A stretch of DNA of 64,000 nucleotides, from the NCBI RefSeq assembly GCF_018069565.1, contig NZ_JAGPNL010000001.1, forward strand, positions 992,001-1,056,000, written 5' to 3'. This stretch comes from Streptomyces tagetis (GTDB lineage Bacteria; Actinomycetota; Actinomycetes; Streptomycetales; Streptomycetaceae). The position numbers and the translations under genes are program-made. The notes under the pieces are model-generated. The model was not told the origin of the DNA. It ran no database searches and worked only from the letters and a program-made list of their open reading frames with translations. Of this stretch, positions 27,399-35,851 are shown one piece after another (within the stretch, counting starts at the first letter, position 1; the number at the start of each line of letters is the position of its first letter).

Positions 27399-28259
27399 AT
27401 GACGGGGAGGCCCGGTGGTCCGGGGCGGCTGTGGGCCATCAGCGACCTGCACGTCGGCCACGAGGAGAACCGCGCCCTGGTCGAGGGGATGCGGCCCTCC
27501 TCCGACGAGGACTGGCTGCTGGTCGCCGGCGATGTGGCCGAGACCGTCCCCGACATCCGCTGGGCCCTCGCCACCCTGGCCGGCCGTTTCCGCCGGGTCG
27601 TCTGGACCCCCGGCAACCACGAGCTGTGGACCCACCCCCGGGACACCACCGGGCTGCGCGGCGAGGCCCGTTACCGGCACCTCGTCGAGGTGTGCCGCTC
27701 CCTCGGCGTGACGACGCCCGAGGACCCCTATCCGGTGTGGGAGGGCGAGGGCGGCCCCGCGGTCGTCGCCCCGCTCTTCCTGCTCTACGACTACTCGTTC
27801 CTGCCCGAGGGCACCTCGACCAAGGACGAGGGACTGGCCTACGCCCAGGGCACCGGCGTGATCTGCACCGACGAGTACCTGCTCCACCCCGACCCGTACC
27901 CCAGCCGCGACGCGTGGTGCCGGGCCCGGGTCGCCGAGACCGAGCGCCGGCTCGCCGAGCTGCCGATCGACCTGCCGACGGTCCTGGTCGGCCACTACCC
28001 GCTGGACCGCCACCCCACCGAGGTGCTGCGGTACCCGGAGTTCGCCATGTGGTGCGGCACCACCCTGACCGCCGACTGGCACCGCCGCTTCCGGGTCGAC
28101 ACGATGGTCTACGGACACCTCCACATCCCCCGGACCACCTGGCACGAGGGCGTCCGCTTCGAGGAGGTGTCGGTGGGCTACCCCCGGGAGTGGCGCGAGC
28201 GGAACCGGCCGCCCGGCCGGCTGCGGCACATCCTGCCGAGGAAGGACACGGCGCGTTGA
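27399..28259 (+). CDS. metallophosphoesterase (calcineurin-like)
   Basis: This 286-residue phosphoesterase shows all five metal-site blocks in order: SDLHVGH, AGDVAET, GNHELW, VGHYP and GHLH. The ATG at 27399 is chosen because AAGGAG lies 5 nt upstream; the in-frame GTG at 27381 precedes the ribosome site. Its stop overlaps the TTG start of a phosphopantetheinyl transferase, so the two are translationally coupled. That pairing raises the possibility of a role in coenzyme A or carrier-protein chemistry, but the substrate cannot be read from sequence. Confidence 0.9.
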   Translation: MTGRPGGPGRLWAISDLHVGHEENRALVEGMRPSSDEDWLLVAGDVAETVPDIRWALATLAGRFRRVVWTPGNHELWTHPRDTTGLRGEARYRHLVEVCRSLGVTTPEDPYPVWEGEGGPAVVAPLFLLYDYSFLPEGTSTKDEGLAYAQGTGVICTDEYLLHPDPYPSRDAWCRARVAETERRLAELPIDLPTVLVGHYPLDRHPTEVLRYPEFAMWCGTTLTADWHRRFRVDTMVYGHLHIPRTTWHEGVRFEEVSVGYPREWRERNRPPGRLRHILPRKDTAR

Positions 28260-28942
28260 TCGAGGAGCTGCTGCCGGAGCCGGTCGTCGCGGTGGAGGCC
28301 CACGGCCTCGACGACGCCGCCCACACCCCGCTCTACCCCGAGGAGGAGGCCCTCGTGGCGCGGGCCGTCGCCAAACGGCGCCGCGAGTTCACCGCGGTGC
28401 GCTCCTGCGCCCGGCGCGCGATGGAGAAGCTGGGCGTGGCCCCGCAGGCCGTGCTCAGCGGCGAGCGGGGGGCGCCGCGCTGGCCCGCCGGGCTGATCGG
28501 CAGCATGACCCACTGCGACGGCTACTGCGCCGCCGCGCTGGTCCGCGCCACGGAGCTGGTCTCCCTCGGCATCGACGCAGAGCCCGACGGCCCGCTGCCC
28601 GACGGGGTGCTGTCCGCCGTGGCCCTGCCCGACGAGGCGCGGCGGCTGCGGACGCTGGCCGCCGAGGCGCCGGGCGTCCACTGGGAGCGGCTGCTGTTCA
28701 GCGCCAAGGAGTCGGTCTACAAGGCGTGGTTCCCGCTCACCGGGGCGTGGCTGGACTTCATGGAGGCCGACATCGAGATCTCCGTGGACCCCGGCGGACA
28801 CCGAGGCGGCCTGCGCGCCACCCTCCTCGTCCCGGGCCCCTCGGTGGCCGGCCGCCCCGTGACCCACTTCGAGGGCCGCTGGACAACCGCCCGCGGCCTC
28901 CTCGCCACCGCGATCACGATCCCCCACCCACCCCACACCTGA
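28256..28942 (+). CDS. 4'-phosphopantetheinyl transferase, Sfp type
   Basis: This 228-residue enzyme would load the phosphopantetheine arm from coenzyme A onto carrier proteins of polyketide, peptide or fatty acid synthases. The Sfp-type motifs are present: GSMTHCDGYCAAAL, VSLGIDAEP and the metal/CoA motif FSAKESVYKAWFPLTG. It starts with TTG, overlapping the upstream stop by 4 nt, with GAGGAAGGAC upstream. From memory the S. coelicolor equivalent is SCO6673, one of three PPTases there. It sits outside any biosynthetic cluster, so it may serve several pathways. Confidence 0.93.
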   Translation: MIEELLPEPVVAVEAHGLDDAAHTPLYPEEEALVARAVAKRRREFTAVRSCARRAMEKLGVAPQAVLSGERGAPRWPAGLIGSMTHCDGYCAAALVRATELVSLGIDAEPDGPLPDGVLSAVALPDEARRLRTLAAEAPGVHWERLLFSAKESVYKAWFPLTGAWLDFMEADIEISVDPGGHRGGLRATLLVPGPSVAGRPVTHFEGRWTTARGLLATAITIPHPPHT

Positions 28943-29001
28943 CCACCGGGGGCCGCGTCCGCCGACGCCCCTCGGCGAGCGCGGGCCGGGGCGATCGCCC
29001 G

Positions 29002-29559
29002 TCAGCCCAGGTAGCCGAGGGACGTCTCGATGCGGCCCGCCAGGTGGTCCCGCTGGACCGGTCCCCGCAGGGACGAACCGGCCAGCCATGTGCGGCACTT
29101 GCTGGCGAGGAGCAGGCCGAAGCCCTCGGCCTCGCGTTCGTCGGCGAGGTCGAAGCGGGAGCGGGCGGCGACCGCGCGTACCGTGGCCCGCAGCGCCTCC
29201 CCGTCGATCTCGCCCAGGCCCCCGTCCAGCAGCCGGGCGGCGACCGGGACGCCCTCCACCCGGTGGCCTCGGTGCCCGGCCCGCATATGCCACAGTTCGT
29301 GACCCAGGATCACCAACTGGTGGTCGGGAGCGGTGTGTTCCTCGACCACCACGAGGTCCTGGTCGGCCATGTCGAGCCACAGACCGCTCGCCGTGCCCGG
29401 CGGGAACGCGGAGAGGCAGAAGCGGACCGGACGGCCCCGGCGCCGGCTCATCGCCTCGCACAACTGGGTGCACAGGTCCAACGGCCGCGCGGGGGCCGGC
29501 AGCGTCAGCTCGCCGACCAGCTCGCCGCAGAGGCGGCGCATCTGCCTGCCGATGCCCAC
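29002..29559 (-). CDS. ImmA/IrrE-type zinc metallopeptidase-like protein
   Basis: This 185-residue protein has the HExxH zinc motif in LGHELWHMRAGH and a downstream EREAEGFG helix, like ImmA/IrrE-type proteases that cleave helix-turn-helix repressors. The GTG at 29559 has GGGGGAGA just upstream, and the gene starts 14 nt after the stop of the XRE regulator gene. The pair resembles ImmA/ImmR-type control, in which the protease inactivates the regulator. The regulator being its target is inference. Confidence 0.75.
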   Translation of the reverse strand: MGIGRQMRRLCGELVGELTLPAPARPLDLCTQLCEAMSRRRGRPVRFCLSAFPPGTASGLWLDMADQDLVVVEEHTAPDHQLVILGHELWHMRAGHRGHRVEGVPVAARLLDGGLGEIDGEALRATVRAVAARSRFDLADEREAEGFGLLLASKCRTWLAGSSLRGPVQRDHLAGRIETSLGYLG

Positions 29560-29573
29560 GCTTCTCCCCCGGA

Positions 29574-30230
29574 TCACGACTCGGGCCGCTTGACGCTCTC
29601 CAGGAGCATGTCCAGCCACTCGGCGACCTTGTCGCGGTGCTGGTCGGTGGGGAGTTGGGCGGCCCGCCAGGCGATGCCGCGCACTCCGTGGTCCTGGAGC
29701 AGCCGCTCCAGCGGGTCCTCGGCGACCGCGTCGGCCGCCCGCTCCCGGTCGGCGAGCTGCTGGAGGAGTTCCTGCTCGGTGTGGTGCAGGGCGTGCACCA
29801 GGGCCTCGGGGTCCTCGGCGGTCAGGAAGCCCGCGTGCACGCGGAAGAAGCGCTGGATGGCGTCGCAGTGCTCCATGGTGGGCCGCCGGTCGCCGTTGAT
29901 GAGGGCGCCGGCCTGCTGCCGGGACATCCCGGCGCCGTCGGCTATCTCCTGCTGGGTGTATTTGCGGCCGTTGGGCTTGAGCCGGGTGCGCCGCAGCAGG
30001 TCCAGCCGCTGCACGAAGCGGGCCTGGACGTCGGGTTCACCCGCCGCACACCCTCCCAGCAGGGCCTTGACCACCGGTTCGGGGACACCGGAGGCGACGG
30101 AGAGCCGGCCGGGGTCGACGACCTGCGCGTGTGCCACGCCGAGCCGGTCCGCGAGTGCGGTGACCCGGGCGAGGACGGCCGGCAGTGCCGCCGTCGGCTT
30201 GGCGTCCGGACCCTCGAAGCCACCCGTCAC
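29574..30230 (-). CDS. XRE-family helix-turn-helix regulator
   Basis: This 218-residue regulator has its helix-turn-helix in the middle (residues 90-125: YTQQEIADGAGMSRQQAGAL) and long helical arms on both sides. The C-terminal half is rich in Leu, Glu and Gln and may oligomerise. I chose the GTG at 30230 because AGGAG lies 8 nt upstream; longer openings add unlikely N-terminal sequence. It is followed by the IrrE-like gene on the same strand and is divergent from a MmyB-like gene. Confidence 0.78.
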   Translation of the reverse strand: MTGGFEGPDAKPTAALPAVLARVTALADRLGVAHAQVVDPGRLSVASGVPEPVVKALLGGCAAGEPDVQARFVQRLDLLRRTRLKPNGRKYTQQEIADGAGMSRQQAGALINGDRRPTMEHCDAIQRFFRVHAGFLTAEDPEALVHALHHTEQELLQQLADRERAADAVAEDPLERLLQDHGVRGIAWRAAQLPTDQHRDKVAEWLDMLLESVKRPES

Positions 30231-30463
30231 CGACAGATCTCCTACGTCTCTCCCAGGCCACACAGGATTCTCACATACGCGAAGCCGTGAACTTCCCGGA
30301 GAGTAGCCTGCCGCTCGAACCCACCTCCAGGTCTCGCCACAACTGTGGCCAATTTCAGCCGTCAACCGGCATGAAATGCCACGATAGTTGACACGCCTCG
30401 CGTCGGGGCATCAGGATCGGGACGCCGCGAGAAGGCCGCATAGGCAAGAGGGGTGACCTCCCG

Positions 30464-31123
30464 ATGGCATTTCAGGCAGGAGGGCAGCGGCCGGCACCGC
30501 GGCCCGCACCCGCGAATCCCGAAGCCCAGGCGTATCTCCAGGACTACGCCGCCCTCCTGGACGCCGTCCCCCATCCGTCCCTCGTCGTCGACCACCGCTG
30601 GGACGTGGTCCTCGTCAACGGGGCCTTCCGGTCGCTCTTCGGGGGCGCCGGGCCGCACCCGACGGCCATGCCCGCCGACAACTTCCTCCGCTTCGTCCTC
30701 TTCCACCCCGACGCCTCCGCCGTCCTCGGCGAACACGAGTCGAGCTGGTGCCTGCCGATGCTGGCGCACTTCGCCGCCGCCGTGGAGCGCCACGGCCACG
30801 ACCACGGACTCCAGGCCATCCGCCGCGACATCGCCGAGGACCCGATCATGGAGGCCGCCTACCGGCAGGGCCTGCCGCACTGGGTCCGCGCCGTCGGCCG
30901 CAAGGCCGTCGAGCACGACGGGGCGGTACGGCCGCTGCGCCACCCCGACCCGCGGTGGGGCGCCACCGAATGCCGCATCGTCGTCGAGACCCCCAGCTCG
31001 CTCGCCGAACTCGGCTACACGCGGCTGACCTTGGTGCTGCGCGAGACGCGCCGCGCCCCGCACCGGCGCGGACGGCCCCGGCGCACCGGCTCCCACCTGC
31101 GCGTGGTCGCCGCGTCCGACTGA
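30464..31123 (+). CDS. MmyB-like ligand-binding domain protein without helix-turn-helix
   Basis: This 219-residue protein matches the ligand-binding half of MmyB-like regulators: AALLDAVPHPSLVVDHRWDVVLVN, then NFLRFVLFHPDA and the conserved RRDIAEDPIMEAAYR region. Full-length family members carry an N-terminal XRE helix-turn-helix of about 80 residues, which is absent here; the protein begins with about 20 Pro/Ala-rich residues. It may act as a stand-alone sensor or dimer partner, or have lost its DNA-binding half. The ATG is preceded by GAGGGG. Confidence 0.75.
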   Translation: MAFQAGGQRPAPRPAPANPEAQAYLQDYAALLDAVPHPSLVVDHRWDVVLVNGAFRSLFGGAGPHPTAMPADNFLRFVLFHPDASAVLGEHESSWCLPMLAHFAAAVERHGHDHGLQAIRRDIAEDPIMEAAYRQGLPHWVRAVGRKAVEHDGAVRPLRHPDPRWGATECRIVVETPSSLAELGYTRLTLVLRETRRAPHRRGRPRRTGSHLRVVAASD

Positions 31124-31129
31124 CCCGGC

Positions 31130-31156
31130 GGGCACCCCGCGCGGGGCGAGGTGCCC
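31130..31156. terminator. hairpin terminator after MmyB-like gene
   Basis: Arms GGGCACC and GGTGCCC enclose an inner CCGCGCGG pairing element, seven nt after the stop codon. No T-run follows, as is common in Streptomyces. Confidence 0.5.
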
Positions 31157-31510
31157 GAGCCGGGCCGCCCGCAGCCGACCCGGAGCGACCCGGAGGCCCC
31201 GGTGTTCCGTACGCCGGCCTTCCGGGAGGTCCCCGTCCGCCACGGCGAGCCCGACGGGCCCCGAGCCCGACGGGCCCCGAGCCGCCGAACCCGAGCCACC
31301 GAGCCCGAGCCGTCGGGCCCGCCGCCGGACGCCGCCCGCCTCACGGTGGAAGCCTCCCGCTCGCCGACGCCCTGCCGCTGCTCGGCGCCCGGGAGGTGAC
31401 CTCCCCGATGCCGCTCCCCTTCGAGGAACCCGGCATCCGACCCGTACCCCGCCCGCCCACGCACCCCCGGCGCAACCCGCCCCGCCCCTGACGCAAGCCG
31501 TTTGCATTCC
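31157..31510. other. gene-poor GC-rich stretch upstream of lacI
   Basis: No gene can be supported here. Two short frames stay open but have no recognisable family. A 16-bp unit (CGAGCCCGACGGGCCC) is duplicated in tandem at 31246-31277, and related GAGCCCGAG stretches follow. Confidence 0.4.
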
Positions 31511-31527
31511 TTGCGCTATTCTTGCGC
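31511..31527. promoter_or_regulatory. TTGCGC-N5-TTGCGC element at lacI start
   Basis: Two TTGCGC copies flank TATTC and end two nucleotides before the lacI ATG. A closely related element stands before the binding-protein gene at 32557-32574, so this is the likely operator of the LacI protein. TATTCT inside it is a plausible -10 box for a leaderless transcript. Confidence 0.5.
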
Positions 31528-31529
31528 TC

Positions 31530-32525
31530 ATGACGCGACGACTTGCTGAGGTGGCGAAGAAGGTCGGGGTCAGCGAGGCCACGGTCAGCCGGGTGCTGAA
31601 CAACAAGCCCGGGGTCTCCCAGGCCACCCGGCAGTCGGTCCTCTCCGCCCTCGACGTCCTCGGCTACGAACGGCCCACCCTGCTGCGCGGCGAACGCGCC
31701 CGGCTGGTCGGACTGGTCCTGCCCGAACTGCAGAACCCGATCTTCCCGGCCTTCGCCGAGGTCATCGGCGGCGCCCTCGCCCAACTGGGCCTGACCCCGG
31801 TGCTGTGCACCCAGACCAAGGGCGGCGTCTCCGAGGCCGACTACGTCGACCTGCTCCTGCAACAGCAGGTCTCCGGCGTGGTCTTCGCCGGCGGGCTGTA
31901 CGCGCAGGCCGACGCGCCCCACGGCCACTACGAGCGCCTGGCCGACCGCAACATCCCGGTCGTGCTGGTCAACGCGGCCATCGAGCACCTCGGCTTCCCC
32001 GGCGTCTCCTGCGACGACGCCGTCGCCGTGGAACAGGCGTGGCGGCACCTGTCCTCCCTCGGCCACGAGCGCATCGGCCTCGTCCTCGGCCCCGGCGACC
32101 ACCAGCCCTCCGCGCGCAAGCTGGCCGCCGCCCGCGCCGTCGGCGACGTGCCGGACGCCTACGTCGCGCGCACGATGTTCTCCATCGAGGGCGGCCACGC
32201 CGCCGCCACCGGCCTCATCGAGGCGGGCGTCACCGGCTTCGTCTGCGCCAGCGACCCGCTCGCCCTCGGCGTCGTTCGCGCCGCCCGCCGCAAGGGCCTC
32301 GACGTGCCGGGCCGGATCTCCGTCGTCGGCTACGACGACTCCGCGCTGATGAACTGCACCGAGCCGCCCCTGACCACCGTCCGCCAGCCCATCGAGGCCA
32401 TGGGCCGGGCCGTCGTCGACCTGCTGAGCGCCCAGATCGACGGCAGCGCCGTGGCCCCCCGGGAACTGCTCTTCGAACCCGAGCTGGTGGTGCGGGGGTC
32501 GACCGCGCAAGCGCCCCGTCCCTGA
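31530..32525 (+). CDS. LacI-family transcriptional regulator (sugar operon repressor)
   Basis: This 331-residue repressor has the LacI helix-turn-helix and hinge (RLAEVAKKVGVSEATVSRVL, then NNKPGVSQATR) followed by a periplasmic-binding-like sugar domain ending DDSALMNCTEPPLTTVRQP. It resembles MalR/AglR-type regulators upstream of alpha-glucoside ABC operons. No ribosome site is visible before the ATG, and the DNA just upstream is a TTGCGC repeat, so the mRNA may be leaderless and autoregulated. It heads the importer and hydrolase genes 32636-39661. Confidence 0.9.
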   Translation: MTRRLAEVAKKVGVSEATVSRVLNNKPGVSQATRQSVLSALDVLGYERPTLLRGERARLVGLVLPELQNPIFPAFAEVIGGALAQLGLTPVLCTQTKGGVSEADYVDLLLQQQVSGVVFAGGLYAQADAPHGHYERLADRNIPVVLVNAAIEHLGFPGVSCDDAVAVEQAWRHLSSLGHERIGLVLGPGDHQPSARKLAAARAVGDVPDAYVARTMFSIEGGHAAATGLIEAGVTGFVCASDPLALGVVRAARRKGLDVPGRISVVGYDDSALMNCTEPPLTTVRQPIEAMGRAVVDLLSAQIDGSAVAPRELLFEPELVVRGSTAQAPRP

Positions 32526-32541
32526 GATCCCTTCACCTGTC

Positions 32542-32574
32542 GAGAAATTTCTCATCCTGCGCGATATCTTGCGC
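32542..32574. promoter_or_regulatory. palindrome plus LacI-type element before ABC operon
   Basis: The perfect palindrome GAGAAATTTCTC at 32542-32553 is followed by CTGCGCGATATCTTGCGC at 32557-32574, which matches the TTGCGC element at the lacI start apart from one inserted base and minor changes. Together they mark the regulated promoter of the importer operon. Confidence 0.55.
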
Positions 32575-32635
32575 GGTCCCGTCACCGGTGCTTGAGTGTG
32601 CGACGCCCACCGCTCCTGTCCCTAAGGGGTCACCG

Positions 32636-33982
32636 ATGTCACGCACCGGGTTCCGCCGTACCTTCGCCGTGCTGAGCGTGTGCTCGCTCGCCTTCACCGC
32701 CGCCGCGTGCGGGTCGGACGACGACACCGCGAGCGGCAAGACCCGCATCACGGTCAACTGCATGCCGCCCAAGAGCGCCAAGGTCGACCGGCGGTTCTTC
32801 CAGGAGGACATCGCCGCGTTCGAGAAGGCCCACCCGGACATCGACGTCGTCCCGCACGACGCGTTCCCCTGCCAGGACCCCAAGACCTTCGACGCCAAAC
32901 TGGCCGGCGGCCAGATGGAGGACGTCTTCTACACGTACTTCACCGACGCCCGGCACGTCGTCGACATCGGCCAGGCCGCCGACCTCACCGAGTACGTCGC
33001 CGAGCTGGAGAGCTACGACACGCTCCAGCCGCAACTGCGGGACATCTACACCGTCGACGGCAAGGTCTACGGCATCCCCCGCACCGGCTACTCGATGGGC
33101 CTGATCTACAACAAGGCCCTCTTCCGCAAGGCCGGACTCGACCCCGACCGGCCCCCCGCCACCTGGGACGAGGTCCGCACCGCCGCGAAGCGCATCGCCG
33201 GCCTCGGCGGCGGCACCGTCGGATACGCCGACTACAGCGCCCAGAACCAGGGCGGCTGGCACTTCACCGCCGAGCTGTACTCGCGCGGCGGGAGCGTCGT
33301 CGGCGACGACGGCAAGAAGGCCACCGTCGACACCGCCGAGGGCCGCGCCGTCCTGCGCACCCTGCACGACATGCGCTGGACCGACCGCTCCATGGGCAGC
33401 AAGCAGCTCCTCGTCATCAACGACGCCCAGCAGATGATGGGCTCGGGCAAGCTCGGCATGTACCTCGCCGCCCCCGACAACATCCCGATCCTCGTCAAGG
33501 AGAAGGGCGGCGACTACCAGGACCTCGCCCTCGCCCCCATGCCCGGCGGCCGGGCCACCCTCATCGGCGGCGACGGCTACATGATCAACAAGAAGGCGAG
33601 CCCCGAGCAGATCCGGGCCGCCCTGAAGTGGCTCGACCACATGTTCCTCACCCCCGGCTCCGGCTTCCTCGGCGACTACGCCCGCGCCGAGAAGGGCGAC
33701 GCCCCCGTCGGCCTGCCCGAACCCCGCCTCTTCACCGGCGCCGCCGACGCCGAGGACCAGCGGGTCAAGCAGGCCCACGCCAACGTCCCGGTGGAGAACT
33801 ACCAGCCCTTCCTGGAGGGCAACCACAAGCTCGACATGCGGATCGAACCGCCGCACGCCCAGCAGATCTACTCCGTCCTCGACGGGGTCGTCTCCGCCGT
33901 CCTCACCAAGGAGGACGCCGACATCGACACCCTCCTCAAGGACGCCTCCGGCAAGATCGACGGCATCCTGGCCCGGGGCTGA
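32636..33982 (+). CDS. ABC sugar importer, lipoprotein solute-binding subunit
   Basis: This 448-residue extracellular binding protein belongs to the carbohydrate CUT1 family. It starts with a signal ending in a lipid-attachment cysteine (TAAACG, Cys25), then GSDDDTAS and a type-1 fold with GKVYGIPRTGYSMGLIYNK. The ATG at 32636 follows AAGGGG, and the longer open frame upstream is ignored because it covers lacI. It is the first gene of binding protein, permease, permease, GH13. The ligand is probably an alpha-glucan oligosaccharide, inferred from the adjoining hydrolases. Confidence 0.9.
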   Translation: MSRTGFRRTFAVLSVCSLAFTAAACGSDDDTASGKTRITVNCMPPKSAKVDRRFFQEDIAAFEKAHPDIDVVPHDAFPCQDPKTFDAKLAGGQMEDVFYTYFTDARHVVDIGQAADLTEYVAELESYDTLQPQLRDIYTVDGKVYGIPRTGYSMGLIYNKALFRKAGLDPDRPPATWDEVRTAAKRIAGLGGGTVGYADYSAQNQGGWHFTAELYSRGGSVVGDDGKKATVDTAEGRAVLRTLHDMRWTDRSMGSKQLLVINDAQQMMGSGKLGMYLAAPDNIPILVKEKGGDYQDLALAPMPGGRATLIGGDGYMINKKASPEQIRAALKWLDHMFLTPGSGFLGDYARAEKGDAPVGLPEPRLFTGAADAEDQRVKQAHANVPVENYQPFLEGNHKLDMRIEPPHAQQIYSVLDGVVSAVLTKEDADIDTLLKDASGKIDGILARG

Positions 33983-33988
33983 CCGACG

Positions 33989-34942
33989 ATGAGGACCGCC
34001 GAACACCGGCCGGCCCCACCGCTCCCGCCGCCCCCCGTCACCGCACCCGGCCCGGCCCGGGACCGCCGCCGGCGCCGCCTCGCCGAACAGACCCGTGCCT
34101 ACGCCTTCCTCGCCGGCGGCCTGCTCTGCTTCGCCCTCTTCTCCTGGTACCCGGCGATCCGCGCCGTCGTCATCGCCTTCCAGACCTACACGCCGGGCTC
34201 ACCGCCCGAGTGGGCCGGCACCGCCAACTTCACCCGCGTCCTGCACGACCCCGAGTTCGCCGCCGCCTGGCGCAACACCTTCACCTTCACCGGCCTCGCC
34301 CTGCTGATCGGCTTCGCCGTCCCGTTCGTCCTCGCCCTCGTCCTCAACGAACTGCGCCACGCCAGAGCCTTCTTCCGCGTCGTCGTCTACCTGCCGGTGA
34401 TGATCCCGCCGGTGGTCAGCGCCCTGCTGTGGAAGTGGTTCTACGACCCCGGCACCGGCCTCGCCAACCAGGCGCTGCGCCTGCTCCACCTGCCCACCTC
34501 GAACTGGTCCAACGGCGCCGACACCGCCCTGCTCTCCCTGGTCGTCGTCGCCACCTGGGCCACGATGGGCGGCACCGTCCTCATCTACCTCGCCGCCCTC
34601 CAGTCCATCCCCGGCGAGCTGTACGAGGCCGCCGAACTGGACGGCGCCGGGCTGTTCCAGCGCATCCGGCACGTGACGATCCCGCAGACCCGGTTCGTCA
34701 TCCTCATGCTGATGCTCCTTCAGATCATCGCCACCATGCAGGTGTTCACGGAACCCTTCGTCATCACCGGCGGCGGCCCCGAGAACGCCACCGTCACCGT
34801 CCTCTACCTCATCTACAAGTACGCCTTCCTCTACAACGACTTCGGCGGCGCCTGCGCGCTGAGCGTCCTGCTCCTGCTGCTGCTCGGCCTCTTCTCCGCC
34901 GTCTACCTCCGGCTCACCCGCACCGACGGGGAGGACGCGTGA
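33989..34942 (+). CDS. ABC sugar importer permease 1 (MalF/UgpA type)
   Basis: This 317-residue inner-membrane permease has six to seven membrane segments and the EAA loop, visible as ELYEAAELDGAGLFQRIRHV, that docks the ATPase. The ATG lies 6 nt after the binding-protein stop. Its stop overlaps the GTG of the second permease. No ATPase gene is present in the operon. In Streptomyces a shared MsiK-type ATPase usually serves such importers, which is family knowledge. Confidence 0.92.
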   Translation: MRTAEHRPAPPLPPPPVTAPGPARDRRRRRLAEQTRAYAFLAGGLLCFALFSWYPAIRAVVIAFQTYTPGSPPEWAGTANFTRVLHDPEFAAAWRNTFTFTGLALLIGFAVPFVLALVLNELRHARAFFRVVVYLPVMIPPVVSALLWKWFYDPGTGLANQALRLLHLPTSNWSNGADTALLSLVVVATWATMGGTVLIYLAALQSIPGELYEAAELDGAGLFQRIRHVTIPQTRFVILMLMLLQIIATMQVFTEPFVITGGGPENATVTVLYLIYKYAFLYNDFGGACALSVLLLLLLGLFSAVYLRLTRTDGEDA

Positions 34943-35820
34943 GCACCGCCCCCCGCACCCTCGTCTCCCCCGCCGCCCTCGCCCGGCCCCGCGGCAAGGC
35001 CGTGTACTGGACCGTCTTCACCGGCACCCTCCTGCTCTTCACGCTCGCCTTCCTCTTCCCCGTCTACTGGATGGCGACCGGCGCCATGAAGTCGCCCGAC
35101 GAGGTGGCCCGCACCCCGCCCACCCTCGTCCCCGACTCCTGGCGGCTCGACGGCTACACCGACGCCTGGGAGCTGATGGACCTCCCGGTCCACCTGGGCA
35201 ACACCGTGATCCAGGCGGCCGGCGCCTGGCTGCTCCAACTGGTCCTGTGCACGGCCGCCGCCTACGCCCTGTCCCGGCTCCGGCCGGCCTTCGGCAAGGT
35301 GATCCTCGGCGGCATCCTCGCCACCCTCATGGTGCCCGCCCAGGCCCTCGTCGTCCCGAAGTACCTCACCGTCGCCGACCTGCCCCTGATCCACACCAGC
35401 CTGCTCAACGACCCCCTCGGCATCTGGCTCCCGGCCGTCGCCAACGCCTTCAACCTCTACCTGCTCAAGCGGTTCTTCGACCGCGTCCCGCGCGATGTGC
35501 TGGAGGCCGCCGAGATCGACGGCGCAGGCCCCCTGCGCATCCTGTGGTCGGTCGTCCTGCCCATGTCCCGGCCGGTCCTCGGCGTGGTGTCGATCTTCGC
35601 CCTGGTCGCCGTCTGGCAGGACTTCCTCTGGCCGCTCATGGTCTTCTCCGACACCGACAAGCAGCCGATCAGCGTGGCACTGGTACAGCTCTCGCAGAAC
35701 ATCCCGCTGACCGTGCTCATCGCCGCCATGGTCATCGCCAGCATCCCCATGGTCGTGATGTTCCTCGTCTTCCAGCGGCACATCATCGCCGGGATCAGCG
35801 CGGGCAGCACCAAGGGCTGA
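34939..35820 (+). CDS. ABC sugar importer permease 2 (MalG/UgpE type)
   Basis: This 293-residue permease starts with a GTG overlapping the previous stop by 4 nt. It has six membrane segments and an EAA loop (VLEAAEIDGAGPLRILWSVV). It pairs with permease 1 to form the channel of the CUT1 importer. The GH13 hydrolase follows after 31 nt. Confidence 0.92.
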   Translation: MSTAPRTLVSPAALARPRGKAVYWTVFTGTLLLFTLAFLFPVYWMATGAMKSPDEVARTPPTLVPDSWRLDGYTDAWELMDLPVHLGNTVIQAAGAWLLQLVLCTAAAYALSRLRPAFGKVILGGILATLMVPAQALVVPKYLTVADLPLIHTSLLNDPLGIWLPAVANAFNLYLLKRFFDRVPRDVLEAAEIDGAGPLRILWSVVLPMSRPVLGVVSIFALVAVWQDFLWPLMVFSDTDKQPISVALVQLSQNIPLTVLIAAMVIASIPMVVMFLVFQRHIIAGISAGSTKG

Positions 35821-35851
35821 CGCCCTCCCCCCGACAGAAAGGCACCCGACC

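Noticed and set aside
31151..31491. Two partly overlapping frames of 82 and about 110 codons upstream of lacI
   Set aside because: They could be a frameshifted gene, but removing the 16-bp tandem duplication does not join the frames and no family is visible.
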